From contig NZ_NBVR01000013.1 in the NCBI RefSeq assembly GCF_002607735.1, positions 1 through 62,260 of the forward strand: a stretch of 62,260 bases of DNA, read 5' to 3'. A program made the translations under genes and the position numbers. The DNA is from Proteus alimentorum (lineage in GTDB: Bacteria; Pseudomonadota; Gammaproteobacteria; Enterobacterales; Enterobacteriaceae). Numbering within the stretch: position 1 is the stretch's first letter; each line of letters opens with the position of its first letter. The notes below the pieces were generated by a model that was not told the DNA's origin, searched no databases, and saw nothing but the letters and a program-made list of their open reading frames with translations. Shown one piece after another: positions 31,272-41,029 of the stretch.

Positions 31272-33623
31272 ATGAAAAAGAAACTGACATTAATGCTAAG
31301 CCTGACGGCGATAGCGATCGCAAGTATTCATCTTTCTCAAGCAGGTACTGGAATGTTAGAGCTAGGCGGGGAGGTTTTACCTGACCCGACTTCTTATACT
31401 CATTCGCCTGTGCAACAAAATGCGAATAACGCGATCCAACTTGAAGATGGCGTATTGTCTGAAGCGCGTAATATTGAAGAGCAATTAACATTGGCACAGA
31501 TGGGAAGTCCATCACCTATCGTGCTATCAGGAAGAAAATTACTTTCTGGTGTGACTTTTAATATGGCGAACGATTTATTTATTGATAACGCCACATTAAC
31601 GATGAAAGTGAAAGCGTCTCAAGGATTAATTCAATCTGATCAAACACTTCACTTAATGTTAAATGGTCAACCTATGGGATTTCTGCCTTTAGAAGAGGGG
31701 GGGCAAGAGCATGAATATGTTTTAGAAATTCCTGAAATGATGTTGACGAATGTGAATAACCTCAGCTTTCGTTTAGCTAATCGTGATGCATTGGATGAAA
31801 ACCAATGTATTCCTCCGCTGGCTGAAGGATTAAGTTTGGTTATTTCACCAGATTCATCATTAGATTATCGAGGTCGCTGGATTAATGGCGGGTATAGTCT
31901 GGAACGATTGCCCCTACCGTTCTTTGATCCTGACAGAATGACAGCGACCTCGTTACCTATCATATTGTCAGATAAACCTGACCATGCAGAGGTAACAACA
32001 GCAGCCATTGCTGCATCATGGTTTGGCAGTTTTAGCCATGATATTAAGCAAGTTGATTTACCTGTTTTAATGAATCAGTTACCTGAAAGTGATGGCATTT
32101 TAGTCGGCTATTCAGGACAGACTATTGCCGGTATTACCTTACCTTCAGGAAATAGTGGGCAATTAACCATTGTTGATAACCCCGTCGATCCTGTTTTCAA
32201 ATTATTACTGATCAGCGGTGATAATGAGAAATCTCTTCGCCAAGCAGTATGGGCGTTAAGCAACGGTAAATTGCCACAAAACGATCATTTAGTGGTGCCT
32301 TCTCAAACGCTTGCCATGAGTAAGGATTACGATGCACCTCGTTGGTTAAATACCAATAAACCGGTTTTGTTAAGTCAAATTGCCAATAATAGTGATGATT
32401 TCTCACGCCAAGGTATTAACCATGCACCAAATCAGTTTTCGTTTCGTGTCTCTCCCGATCTCTTTTGGTGGGATGGTGATGCACTGCCTTTAGATTTGAA
32501 ATATGTTTTTCCCCATTCGGATAAACTAAATAGTCGTCGTTCTTCATTAATTGTCTCTTTGAATAACCAATTCTTAGGTGCATTGTATCCAGCGCGTTCA
32601 GAGCCTTTAGGTATGTTAAGACAATGGCTAGGAATGGAGAGCGAACAGCAAAATAGCACGCTCTATTTAAATCCTCGTCAAATTTATAGTCAGAACCAAT
32701 TACAGTTTTATTTTGATTTACGTGAACCTGATGATTCACCGTGTATTTTAACGGATGGCAGTAGCTTAATTAGCCAAATAGATCCGCAATCTACGTTGCA
32801 ATTTAAAAATACTTGGCACTATTCAAGAATGCCGAACTTGGCTTATTTTTCAGGAGCGTCATTCCCATTTAGTCGCCGTGCAGATTTTTCACAAACCACA
32901 CTGCTATTACCTGAAAATCCAACAATAGAAGAGCTTTATACCTTAGTGAACTTAATGGCGAGATCAGGTTATTCCACAGGTACACCGGTTTCTCATGCTT
33001 CGGTTTTCTTAGGGGCTAAAGAGCTTGAGAAAAATAACCTCTCTCAACACGATGTGCTAGCGATTGGCTCATTAAATAGTGAGGGATTTTTACCCGCTCG
33101 TTTTTCACAACAAACATTCTCATTTTTAAATAAAAACGTCGAAATCAAACCACAATCATTGATTGATAAAGCAAAAGGTTGGATTGCTGGCGATTATTTA
33201 TCTCAAAGTGGTGATGCTGCAAGTTACTTATCTTCAGTGAAAGATTGGCGTGGCATGATGAGTTTTATCTCACCTTGGGCAAGCGATAGAGTTGTCGTAT
33301 TGGTTACAGCTAAAGGTAATGATTCGATAAAAACCATTATTAATGACTTAAATTTAGCCCAAATAAATGCGGCCATTAAAGGCGATATCACTCTTATTAG
33401 TGGTAAAGACACCGTAAAAAGTTTCCATTTAGGTGAACACTTTTCGCAAGGTGACTTACCTTTCTTACAACAATTCCTTTGGTATAGCTCTAGACACGTC
33501 TATTTGCTGGGTCTTTTAGCTGTTGGTTTTTGTGCGCTGACGGGCTTCGTGACTTATTACTGGTTACAGCGTCGTTCAACTCGTCGTTTACATCAGATAT
33601 CACAGTATCGTTCAGACAAATAA
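31272..33623 (+). CDS. bcsB: Cellulose synthase regulatory/co-catalytic subunit BcsB
   Basis: BcsB is the periplasmic, membrane-anchored partner of BcsA that guides the glucan and is needed for catalysis. It is 783 residues (779 in E. coli): signal peptide (about 1-24), beta-rich carbohydrate-binding and flavodoxin-like domains, and a C-terminal anchor helix (YLLGLLAVGFCALTGFVTYY, about 745-765) before a basic tail. It starts two bases after the bcsA stop, so translational coupling is likely. A run of seven G lies at 31697-31703 (codons EGG). Confidence 0.93.
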   Translation: MKKKLTLMLSLTAIAIASIHLSQAGTGMLELGGEVLPDPTSYTHSPVQQNANNAIQLEDGVLSEARNIEEQLTLAQMGSPSPIVLSGRKLLSGVTFNMANDLFIDNATLTMKVKASQGLIQSDQTLHLMLNGQPMGFLPLEEGGQEHEYVLEIPEMMLTNVNNLSFRLANRDALDENQCIPPLAEGLSLVISPDSSLDYRGRWINGGYSLERLPLPFFDPDRMTATSLPIILSDKPDHAEVTTAAIAASWFGSFSHDIKQVDLPVLMNQLPESDGILVGYSGQTIAGITLPSGNSGQLTIVDNPVDPVFKLLLISGDNEKSLRQAVWALSNGKLPQNDHLVVPSQTLAMSKDYDAPRWLNTNKPVLLSQIANNSDDFSRQGINHAPNQFSFRVSPDLFWWDGDALPLDLKYVFPHSDKLNSRRSSLIVSLNNQFLGALYPARSEPLGMLRQWLGMESEQQNSTLYLNPRQIYSQNQLQFYFDLREPDDSPCILTDGSSLISQIDPQSTLQFKNTWHYSRMPNLAYFSGASFPFSRRADFSQTTLLLPENPTIEELYTLVNLMARSGYSTGTPVSHASVFLGAKELEKNNLSQHDVLAIGSLNSEGFLPARFSQQTFSFLNKNVEIKPQSLIDKAKGWIAGDYLSQSGDAASYLSSVKDWRGMMSFISPWASDRVVVLVTAKGNDSIKTIINDLNLAQINAAIKGDITLISGKDTVKSFHLGEHFSQGDLPFLQQFLWYSSRHVYLLGLLAVGFCALTGFVTYYWLQRRSTRRLHQISQYRSDK

Positions 33624-33636
33624 GGGGGGATATAAG

Positions 33637-36600
33637 ATGAAAAATCACGCACTTAATATCATCGTTAAAGTTATTTATGCAGGTTGCATTCTAGGAGCTT
33701 CAAGCCAAGTACAGGCAACCGCAGTTGAAGCCAATACAACAGCAACGGATCCAAATATTGTCAGTTCTCTTATTGAACAAGCTAATTATTGGCATGGTAG
33801 AGCGCACGATGAACGTGCAGTAGAAGCACTGCAAAAAGTCCTGATTATGGAAAGCAATAATCAGGATGCGCTGTATTTAATGGCATTCTTTACAGCGCAA
33901 CAAGGTAATGAAAAACAAGCAACATATTGGCGAGAAAAACTTGCGCAAATTGCACCGCAAGATCCGCGAATTGAAGGATTAAAAAACATCCGATCATCAC
34001 AATTTAGTGAACAACAATTAGGATATGCCAGAGAGTTAGCCAAAAAAGGGCAACATGAAGAAGCAATAAAAGCGTATCAACGTTTATTTGTTAGCAGTGA
34101 GCCACCTGAAACACTGGCGTTAGAATATTATCAAACCATGGCTGGTGTGCCCGCTATGTTGCCTCAAGCTATTACGGGATTAAAGCAACGTGCTGCATTA
34201 ATGCCTGATAATAAAGAAACGCAAAAAGCATTAGGATTAACGCTAACGTATAACGAAGAGACGCGTCGTGAAGGTATTACTATTTTAGGTAATATCTCAG
34301 GTGATGAGTCAGCCAAAAAAGGTATGCGTCAAGCTCTGTTATGGCTGAATGTTCGTCCTGATGATGAAGTGTTATATAAAACCTATTTGCAAGCGAACCC
34401 GAACGATAAAGCCGTTGCAGAGCATTTCCAAGGCGCTATTCAAGGTAATGCACGCCAAGCAGGTTATACCGCATTAAATAAAGGTAAATTAAAAGAAGCC
34501 GAAGGTTATTTCAAACAAGCTTTAGCAACAGATAACAATGATGCACAAGCCTTAGCGGGTTTAGGTTATATCGCATTACGTTCTGGTGATTTAACCACAG
34601 GTCAGCGTTTATTAAACCAAGCTGCGCAATCAGGTGGCGAACAAGGCAGTAAATGGAAGCAGCAAGCGGAAGATGCGGGTTTTTATGCGCAATTACACAG
34701 TGCACAACAACGCGCTAAACAAGGGAATATTCAACAAGCTCTTGATCAATTAGCACCATTAACGGGGGCTTCCGGTGAAAAAGGATTGTCTGCCAACTTA
34801 TTACAAGCTGATTTATTCCGTAAGCAAGGTAATTTACCTGCTGCTCACCAATTGCTGTCAGGGCTTTATCAGCAAAATAGCCGTAATGAAAAAGTGATTT
34901 CTGCTTATTACTATTTATTAGTTCAAGAAGGACAGAATACAAAAGCAGAACAATTACTGGCTCAACAATCTGCCTCTTTGCGTCAAAAACTGACTGCGAA
35001 TACAGATCCTTCAGAGAAATTACGCCGTGAAGCACAAAAAGCGTTAGAAAATGGTAATCGAGTTCAAGCAAGACAATTGCTTTTACAAGCTCAACGTAAA
35101 AACCCGCAAAATAACTGGGTTTACCTTGATTTAGCACGCCTAATGGTCGCTGATGGTGACAATGTTGGCGCAAAAAATGTTATTTCACAGCTACAAAACC
35201 GTAGAACACGAGATTCTGATTATGTGGTTTCTCTGTTTTATGTTGAGCAAAAAGAGTGGGATAAAGTTTTTAACTTATTAAGTAGCCATAATCAACAAAC
35301 TGAAGCTGAAAAAGCGTTATTACAGCGTGCGCGTTTTCATCGCCAACTTGCGCAAGCTGACCATTATCGTCAAGCAGGAAACCTTGTGGCAATGCGTAAT
35401 ATTTTACGTCCATTAATGAATCAAGTCGCTGATTATCCAAATGATGTGGGTGAATTAGCAGAGAAATTGGTTAACAGTGGATTAAACGATGAAGCGTTGC
35501 AATTAGTTGAAAGTGATATTGCAAAAGGCACTAAAGGCTCAGTAGGTAACTACGCTGGCCATATCAATGTTCTCAATGAATTAGGTCATTATACACAGGC
35601 ATCTAGCTTGATTAATGATCCTGCTTTACAACAAGAAACACCGATTGTTGAGAAAAAACGTTTAGAAGTTGCCACTAAAGTTGTGCAAGCAGATAGCCTA
35701 CGCGAAAAAGGTGAAATGAAAGCGGCTTATGACACGCTAGTGGTTGCTTTAAAAGCGTCACCGAATGATCCCGATTTATTAATGGCATTAAGTCGTGTTT
35801 ATTTAGCGCAATCCATGCCTGAACAATCAAACAAAATTCTTTCTTACTTAGAAAAAGAGCAAGGAAAAGATAGCAAATTAATCCAAGCTCAAATCGAAGT
35901 GGCATTAGCACAAAAAGATGGAAGAAAAGCACAACAGTTATTGCAGCAAATTCCTTCATCTTCACAACCTACTTATTTATTACAAGCCGCGCAAATTGCA
36001 CAATTAAATGGTGAGAATCGCAAAGCATTGACATTACTGCGTAGTGCACAATGGCAAAACAGTGATAGCACATTAAAAACCTCTGCAGGTCAATTAAGGG
36101 CATTAGGAGGGAGTGATAATCCTACTATTGCAGGTTCTATCTATGAACATAAAGAGATGGCATCGGTTCAACGTTCTATTCGAGAACTAGAAGAGAAAGT
36201 CTCACCTTGGGTACAAGGTGGTGTGGCTATACGTCATCGTAATGGTGATAAAGGATTATCTAACGTCACTGAAATTTCAGCGCCAATGAGTATCTCGAGT
36301 GTTCCTGGTGAAGAGTTCCGTTGGGAATTTAGTGTTAACCCCGTTTCAATGACAAGTGGCTCGGTTTCCGGAGAAAGAGCTAACCGCTTTGGCTCTGGTC
36401 AGCTTCAACATGCTGAACGCTTTGCTAAAAATAGCGACAACCATGATGAGAAAAACAAAATTAATGCCGATGAAGCAGGTAGCCAACGTGCTTCTGGTGT
36501 TGAATTAGGATTGCGTTTATCAGACAAGGATCTCCGCTTTGATGTGGGTTCAACGCCATTAGGTAAAGATACGGCAACGGTTGTCGGTGGCCTCACATAT

Positions 36601-37338
36601 TCGCCTCAAATTAGCCAAAATGGGCAATTAACACTGACTGCGGAGCGCAGAGCCATAAAAGATAGTCTACTTTCTTATATGGGGCGTACTGATCCCATGA
36701 CAGGTGAAAGTTGGGGGCGCGTAACACGTAACGGCGCTAAAGTTCAATATGCTTGGGATGATGGAAAAATTGGCGCCTATGCTGGTGGTGGTTTCTATAA
36801 CTACGAAGGTAAAAGTGTTGCGAGTAATGATGAAGTAAAAGCGTGGATTGGTTCTTATGCTAAGTTCTATCAAGATGATCAACAAGAAGTAAAAGCAGGT
36901 GTGCATGTTGATTATATGAACTTTAGAAATAACCAAAACTACTTCTCATTAGGGCACGGCGGTTACTTTAGTCCACAAGATTATGTGTCTGTTTCATTGC
37001 CTGTTGCTTATACCCGCCGTTTTGAAAAAGGTGAAGTCTCATTAAATGGTGCAATAGGGATACAAAGTTACAAACAAAAAGGCAGTGATTATTTTCCAAC
37101 GCATGGTTATATGCAAAACGCATTAAATAAAAAGAATGCGAGCGATCCTCGTATTAAATCTCAGTACGAAGAAGAAGACGAAACAAATTTCACTTACAGA
37201 TTAGGTTTAGACGCGAAATATTATTTAAACAAAGAAACAGAGTTAGGTGTCAGCTTATCGCATGATACATCGGGTGATTATGCTGAAGATAATATGTGGT
37301 TACACTTAAAATATACCCCAGACTTCCTGTCTAAATAA
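33637..37338 (+). CDS. bcsC: Cellulose synthase outer-membrane porin with TPR repeats
   Basis: BcsC exports the glucan across the periplasm and outer membrane. It is 1233 residues (about 1157 in E. coli): signal peptide (about 1-28, cut after VQA), a long array of TPR helix pairs (about 45-840, e.g. EAIKAYQRLF and DAQALAGLGYIALRSGDL) and a C-terminal outer-membrane beta-barrel (about 880-1233, BCSC_C type). The passenger-to-barrel linker is around RELEEKVSPWVQGG. It lies 13 bp after bcsB, with AAGGGGGG as Shine-Dalgarno. Confidence 0.93.
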   Translation: MKNHALNIIVKVIYAGCILGASSQVQATAVEANTTATDPNIVSSLIEQANYWHGRAHDERAVEALQKVLIMESNNQDALYLMAFFTAQQGNEKQATYWREKLAQIAPQDPRIEGLKNIRSSQFSEQQLGYARELAKKGQHEEAIKAYQRLFVSSEPPETLALEYYQTMAGVPAMLPQAITGLKQRAALMPDNKETQKALGLTLTYNEETRREGITILGNISGDESAKKGMRQALLWLNVRPDDEVLYKTYLQANPNDKAVAEHFQGAIQGNARQAGYTALNKGKLKEAEGYFKQALATDNNDAQALAGLGYIALRSGDLTTGQRLLNQAAQSGGEQGSKWKQQAEDAGFYAQLHSAQQRAKQGNIQQALDQLAPLTGASGEKGLSANLLQADLFRKQGNLPAAHQLLSGLYQQNSRNEKVISAYYYLLVQEGQNTKAEQLLAQQSASLRQKLTANTDPSEKLRREAQKALENGNRVQARQLLLQAQRKNPQNNWVYLDLARLMVADGDNVGAKNVISQLQNRRTRDSDYVVSLFYVEQKEWDKVFNLLSSHNQQTEAEKALLQRARFHRQLAQADHYRQAGNLVAMRNILRPLMNQVADYPNDVGELAEKLVNSGLNDEALQLVESDIAKGTKGSVGNYAGHINVLNELGHYTQASSLINDPALQQETPIVEKKRLEVATKVVQADSLREKGEMKAAYDTLVVALKASPNDPDLLMALSRVYLAQSMPEQSNKILSYLEKEQGKDSKLIQAQIEVALAQKDGRKAQQLLQQIPSSSQPTYLLQAAQIAQLNGENRKALTLLRSAQWQNSDSTLKTSAGQLRALGGSDNPTIAGSIYEHKEMASVQRSIRELEEKVSPWVQGGVAIRHRNGDKGLSNVTEISAPMSISSVPGEEFRWEFSVNPVSMTSGSVSGERANRFGSGQLQHAERFAKNSDNHDEKNKINADEAGSQRASGVELGLRLSDKDLRFDVGSTPLGKDTATVVGGLTYSPQISQNGQLTLTAERRAIKDSLLSYMGRTDPMTGESWGRVTRNGAKVQYAWDDGKIGAYAGGGFYNYEGKSVASNDEVKAWIGSYAKFYQDDQQEVKAGVHVDYMNFRNNQNYFSLGHGGYFSPQDYVSVSLPVAYTRRFEKGEVSLNGAIGIQSYKQKGSDYFPTHGYMQNALNKKNASDPRIKSQYEEEDETNFTYRLGLDAKYYLNKETELGVSLSHDTSGDYAEDNMWLHLKYTPDFLSK

Positions 37339-37353
37339 TTAAGGAGACAAATA

Positions 37354-37824
37354 ATGAATAAGCATGACAGTGATATCTTACAATTACCGTTTGAAAGTGG
37401 CTGGCAAGATCTAACTCAATTATTATTTTTTCAAATTTTAAATGACAATGATATTTCTACTGCTGGAAATAAATTAAGGAATATAGGTAAAGATATTGCC
37501 TTACGTTATCCATTACCCGAAAGCGAAAATATTCAATTACTTGAATCACATATTAATCGTGTATTAACGCTATTTAAATGGGGTTTTGTCACGATATCTC
37601 CTGCAATGAGTGAGCTGTTACTGGTTCATTGTGCATGGCCTCACTTTACACAAAGCCAAGATGATGCTCAGTGGCGTGTTGCAAGTACGGGTGTTTTAGA
37701 GGGGTTATATGAAGGCTGGCTAACGAATCAAGGTGGTAATGTCAAAATGCAAGTACATCGCCAACCGACAGATGCAAAAGATGTCTTTATTTTTCGCTAT
37801 GCACATAACTCATCAGCCGAATAA
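37354..37824 (+). CDS. bcsD: Cellulose synthase subunit D
   Basis: BcsD is the hallmark of type I cellulose operons. In Komagataeibacter it forms octameric rings that help line up synthase complexes to make crystalline cellulose. This protein has 156 residues, the family's usual length, no signal peptide, a mostly helical N-terminal part and the conserved WRVASTGVLEGLYEGWL segment (about 108-124) followed by the beta strands (VKMQVHRQP, VFIFRYAH). AAGGAG lies before the ATG. E. coli and Salmonella lack this gene. The assignment rests on length, motifs and position. Confidence 0.85.
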   Translation: MNKHDSDILQLPFESGWQDLTQLLFFQILNDNDISTAGNKLRNIGKDIALRYPLPESENIQLLESHINRVLTLFKWGFVTISPAMSELLLVHCAWPHFTQSQDDAQWRVASTGVLEGLYEGWLTNQGGNVKMQVHRQPTDAKDVFIFRYAHNSSAE

Positions 37825-37863
37825 TAATATATATGCTTTATTGATGAGCATAGGAGGTCAAAA

Positions 37864-38775
37864 ATGAATGAAATGATATTTAATGATGATAATTCTAAAT
37901 GCTTATTAATAAAGCAATTTACTAATAATGTTTTCATGATGTTAGTAACAGATATTAATGGCATCATTATTTATGCAAATGAAAAATATTGTGAATTTAA
38001 TAATGTTCATTTTGAAAATATAAAAGGTAAAAAATACAGCTTATTTAACTTAATTGATGAGAATCAAATTAATTATTGTGTAAATGGTAATAATGATAAT
38101 AATGGCGTCTATCGATTAGAAGCCAAAAGAAATATCGATGCACAAAAAGATATATGGGAAGATGTTAGTATTATTCCTGTATTTGATGAAAGTAATTTAA
38201 TTTCTCATTATGTATTTATTAGCTTAGATATTACTGATAAGGTAGAGCTAAGAAATGAGTTATTTAATAAAAGCTATATTGATTCATTAACTGGAATATC
38301 TAACCGATTAAGTATCGTTGAAAAAATTGAAAATGAACGATTAAATATTTCACAGCCTTCTTCATTTTGCCTTGGTATTATAGATTGCGATAAATTCAAA
38401 TCTATTAATGATCAATTTGGGCATCATGCAGGCGATAAAGTATTGTGTGAAATATCAAAACGGTTGTCACAATTAGAAAATAACGAAGTCTATTGTGGAC
38501 GACTTGGTGGCGATGAGTTTGCTGTGCTTTTCCCTAAAGGATTACGTTCTTGTTCTGTGATTTTGTTAGAAATAATAGAATCACTTTGGAAATCAATGGA
38601 AAAACCCATCAATATTAATTCGGATTTTATGTTAACTCCTTCAATTAGTTTAGGTATTGCTGAATATCCTAAAGACGGAAAAACATTATCTGAATTATTA
38701 AAATCTGCAGATGAAACACTTTATTCCATAAAAGAAATGGGTGGTAATAAATATGGGTTTTATTCCGGGTTTTAA
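37864..38775 (+). CDS. PAS-GGDEF diguanylate cyclase of the cellulose operon
   Basis: It makes c-di-GMP from two GTP. The 303-residue protein has no membrane segment: a PAS sensor (about 15-130) is followed by a GGDEF domain (about 135-300) with DSLTGISNR, IDCDKFKSINDQFGH and an intact active-site loop GRLGGDEFA. The residues where the inhibitory I-site RxxD would sit (four residues, five before GGDEF) read NNEV, so canonical product inhibition is absent. A perfect AGGAGG Shine-Dalgarno is present. It lies 39 bp after bcsD in the same direction, so it very likely supplies the activator for the PilZ domain of BcsA. The PAS ligand is unknown. Confidence 0.93.
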   Translation: MNEMIFNDDNSKCLLIKQFTNNVFMMLVTDINGIIIYANEKYCEFNNVHFENIKGKKYSLFNLIDENQINYCVNGNNDNNGVYRLEAKRNIDAQKDIWEDVSIIPVFDESNLISHYVFISLDITDKVELRNELFNKSYIDSLTGISNRLSIVEKIENERLNISQPSSFCLGIIDCDKFKSINDQFGHHAGDKVLCEISKRLSQLENNEVYCGRLGGDEFAVLFPKGLRSCSVILLEIIESLWKSMEKPININSDFMLTPSISLGIAEYPKDGKTLSELLKSADETLYSIKEMGGNKYGFYSGF

Positions 38776-38945
38776 ATAGAAAGTTATTTTTAATAAAGAT
38801 ATATGAAAATAAAGTTATCTCTTTTTAACGAAGAGGGAGGTGACTATTTTTAAAATATATCTAGCATTCCTGATGAAATATAAGAGTAAATTTAAAATAA
38901 TACTAAATATTAGTTTTAGATAAATATCTATTAGAGGATTTTATT

Positions 38946-39905
38946 ATGATGAAAGCGGTTATCCCTGTTGCTGGATTAGGTACTCGTATGTTACCTGCAA
39001 CGAAATCAATTCCTAAAGAAATGCTGCCTATCGTTGATCGCCCTTTAATTCAATATATTGTTGAAGAGTGTGCTCAGGCTGGTGTTGAGGAAATTATTTT
39101 AGTTACTCACTCTTCTAAAAATTCAATTGCGGATCATTTTGATACCAGCTTTGAATTAGAAAATATGCTGGAACAGCGTATTAAAAATAAATTATTAGAA
39201 GAAGTGCGTTCAATCTGTCCTGACAATGTCAAGATTGTCCAAATTCGCCAAGGCCATGCTTTAGGTTTAGGTCACGCAATTTGCTGTGCGCGCCCAGTTA
39301 TTGGCAATAATCCATTTATTGTTTTACTGCCCGATGTTTTATTGAATGCACATTATTGCGATCCTCAACATGATAATTTATCAGCAATGATAAAACGTTT
39401 TGAAAAAACAGAACGTAGCCAAATCATGGTTGAACCAGTGCCAATGAGCCAAGTGCAACAATATGGTGTTGTAGATTGTGAAGGTGTTTTCTGTCCTCAA
39501 GGTAATTGGGCGCCTATTCGTCGTATCGTAGAAAAACCAAATCCTGAAGATGCGCCTTCTAATCTTTCTGTTGTTGGCCGTTATGTTTTTTCTGAAGCTA
39601 TCTGGTAATTATTAGATGGTCTACCTGCTGGTGTAGGGGGTGAAATTCAATTAACAGATGCGATTGATTTATTATTGAAAAAAGAAGTCGCTGAAGCATA
39701 TACCTTAGTGGGTAAATCACATGACTGTGGTAATAAGCTAGGCTATATGAAAGCTTTTGTTGAATATGGCCTACATAATTCTGCGTTAAAAGAAGAATTT
39801 ACTTCTTGGATGCGGGACTTTTGTGAAAAAACATTGTTACCCAAAACAGAAGTTATAGAAGAAGATGAAGTAAGTGAAACACAAAAGATAGTTGCTATCT
39901 TTTGA
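38946..39905 (+). pseudogene. galU: UTP-glucose-1-phosphate uridylyltransferase (GalU-like), interrupted by an in-frame TAA
   Basis: GalU makes UDP-glucose, the cellulose precursor. Residues 1-220 ([20 protein letters not shown] nucleotide loop; EYGVV-like [18 protein letters not shown]) match GalU. Codon 221 is TAA (39606-39608). The same frame then continues without another stop, giving the rest of GalU ([32 protein letters not shown]) to 39905, about 319 codons in all. One base change explains this, so it is either a true nonsense mutation or a sequence error. The lost third holds the conserved DCGNKLGY segment, so the fragment should be inactive. It is a locus-specific paralogue; the housekeeping galU is expected elsewhere. 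Confidence 0.88.
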
Positions 39906-39930
39906 GTTTATATTGAAATAATATGCAATG

Positions 39931-39959
39931 TGCCGACCGAAATAAGATTGCGGTCGGCA
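39931..39959 (+). promoter_or_regulatory. GC-rich hairpin before bcsZ
   Basis: TGCCGACCG pairs with CGGTCGGCA around an 11-base loop, ending 8 bases before the AGGAGAG Shine-Dalgarno of bcsZ. No T run follows, so it is not a plain terminator; it may stabilise or process the mRNA. Confidence 0.45.
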
Positions 39960-39978
39960 ATAGCAGGAGAGAAAGGCA

Positions 39979-41007
39979 ATGTCTTTTAGACACTTATCTC
40001 GTTGTCATTATCTATTTTCTACCTTTTTTATTTTAGGTTTGTTGCTTATGGTTTCTCCCTTAATACAGGCAGCAGATACTCAATTAGGATGGCAACAATT
40101 TAAAGAGCGCTATATTAAGGATGATGGGCGAGTTATAGACAGCGCTAACAAAAATATTTCACACTCTGAAGGTCAAGGCTATGGCATGTTAATGGCGGTG
40201 ATGAGTGATGATCATGAAACATTTAATACGTTATGGCGCTGGACAGCCACCTCCCTTTATCGTGGCGATTTAGGGTTATTTAAATGGCGTTATGAGCCCG
40301 AAAAGAGTGAACATACCCCTGATCCTAATAATGCAACAGATGGTGATATCTTAATTGCGTGGGCATTATTAAAAGCGGGTGAGAAATGGAATGACGAAAG
40401 TTATCTTTCAGCTTCTGATTCTATTCAACACGCCATTCTGGAACATACTTTAGTTAAGACAAAAAATTATACTGTGCTTTTACCCGGTATTAATGGCTTT
40501 AAAACGCCAGAAGAAATTATTATTAACCCATCCTATTTTATTTTCCCTGCATGGAAAGATTTTTACCGCACGAGTAAAGACGTTCGTTGGAAAGCGTTAA
40601 TTAATGATAGCCAGTCTTTACTTAGAAATATGCGATTTGGTGAATATCAATTACCCACAGACTGGGTAAGTTTGTTTCAGGATGGAAAGATAGAGCCTAG
40701 TGAAAAATGGCCTGCACGATTTAGCTTTGATGCAATACGTATTCCGCTTTATTTAGCTTGGGCACATGATGAATTAGCATTACAACCTTTTGTGCAGTAT
40801 TGGCAGCAATTTGATCGCTATAAAACCCCTGCTTGGGTAAGTATTGATGCTCAAGAGCGCGCTGAATATAACCTTACTCCCGGTATGATGGCAGTGAGAG
40901 ATTTAACGATGAAAACACCTATTGAAGATGTCGATTTAAGTAAAGATACAGATTATTACTCTTCGGCTTTACACTTATTAGCGTCATTTGCTCAAAATGG
41001 GCAATAA
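39979..41007 (+). CDS. bcsZ: Periplasmic endo-1,4-beta-glucanase (GH8) BcsZ
   Basis: BcsZ trims or clears cellulose in the periplasm during synthesis. It is 342 residues (368 in E. coli), with a signal peptide (about 1-32, ending IQAA) and a GH8 domain. The acid glutamate is in SHSEGQGYGML (about 60-70) and the GH8 signature is ATDGDILIAWALLKAGE, whose first Asp is part of the active site. It is placed last in the locus, 73 bp after the galU relic, whereas in E. coli bcsZ lies between bcsB and bcsC. Confidence 0.93.
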   Translation: MSFRHLSRCHYLFSTFFILGLLLMVSPLIQAADTQLGWQQFKERYIKDDGRVIDSANKNISHSEGQGYGMLMAVMSDDHETFNTLWRWTATSLYRGDLGLFKWRYEPEKSEHTPDPNNATDGDILIAWALLKAGEKWNDESYLSASDSIQHAILEHTLVKTKNYTVLLPGINGFKTPEEIIINPSYFIFPAWKDFYRTSKDVRWKALINDSQSLLRNMRFGEYQLPTDWVSLFQDGKIEPSEKWPARFSFDAIRIPLYLAWAHDELALQPFVQYWQQFDRYKTPAWVSIDAQERAEYNLTPGMMAVRDLTMKTPIEDVDLSKDTDYYSSALHLLASFAQNGQ

Positions 41008-41029
41008 GTATATTTAGTTAATTTTAATG

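Noticed and set aside
39675-39905. Separate 76-codon gene after the galU fragment
   Set aside because: It is in the same frame as the upstream piece and encodes the GalU C-terminus; it is the tail of one broken gene.
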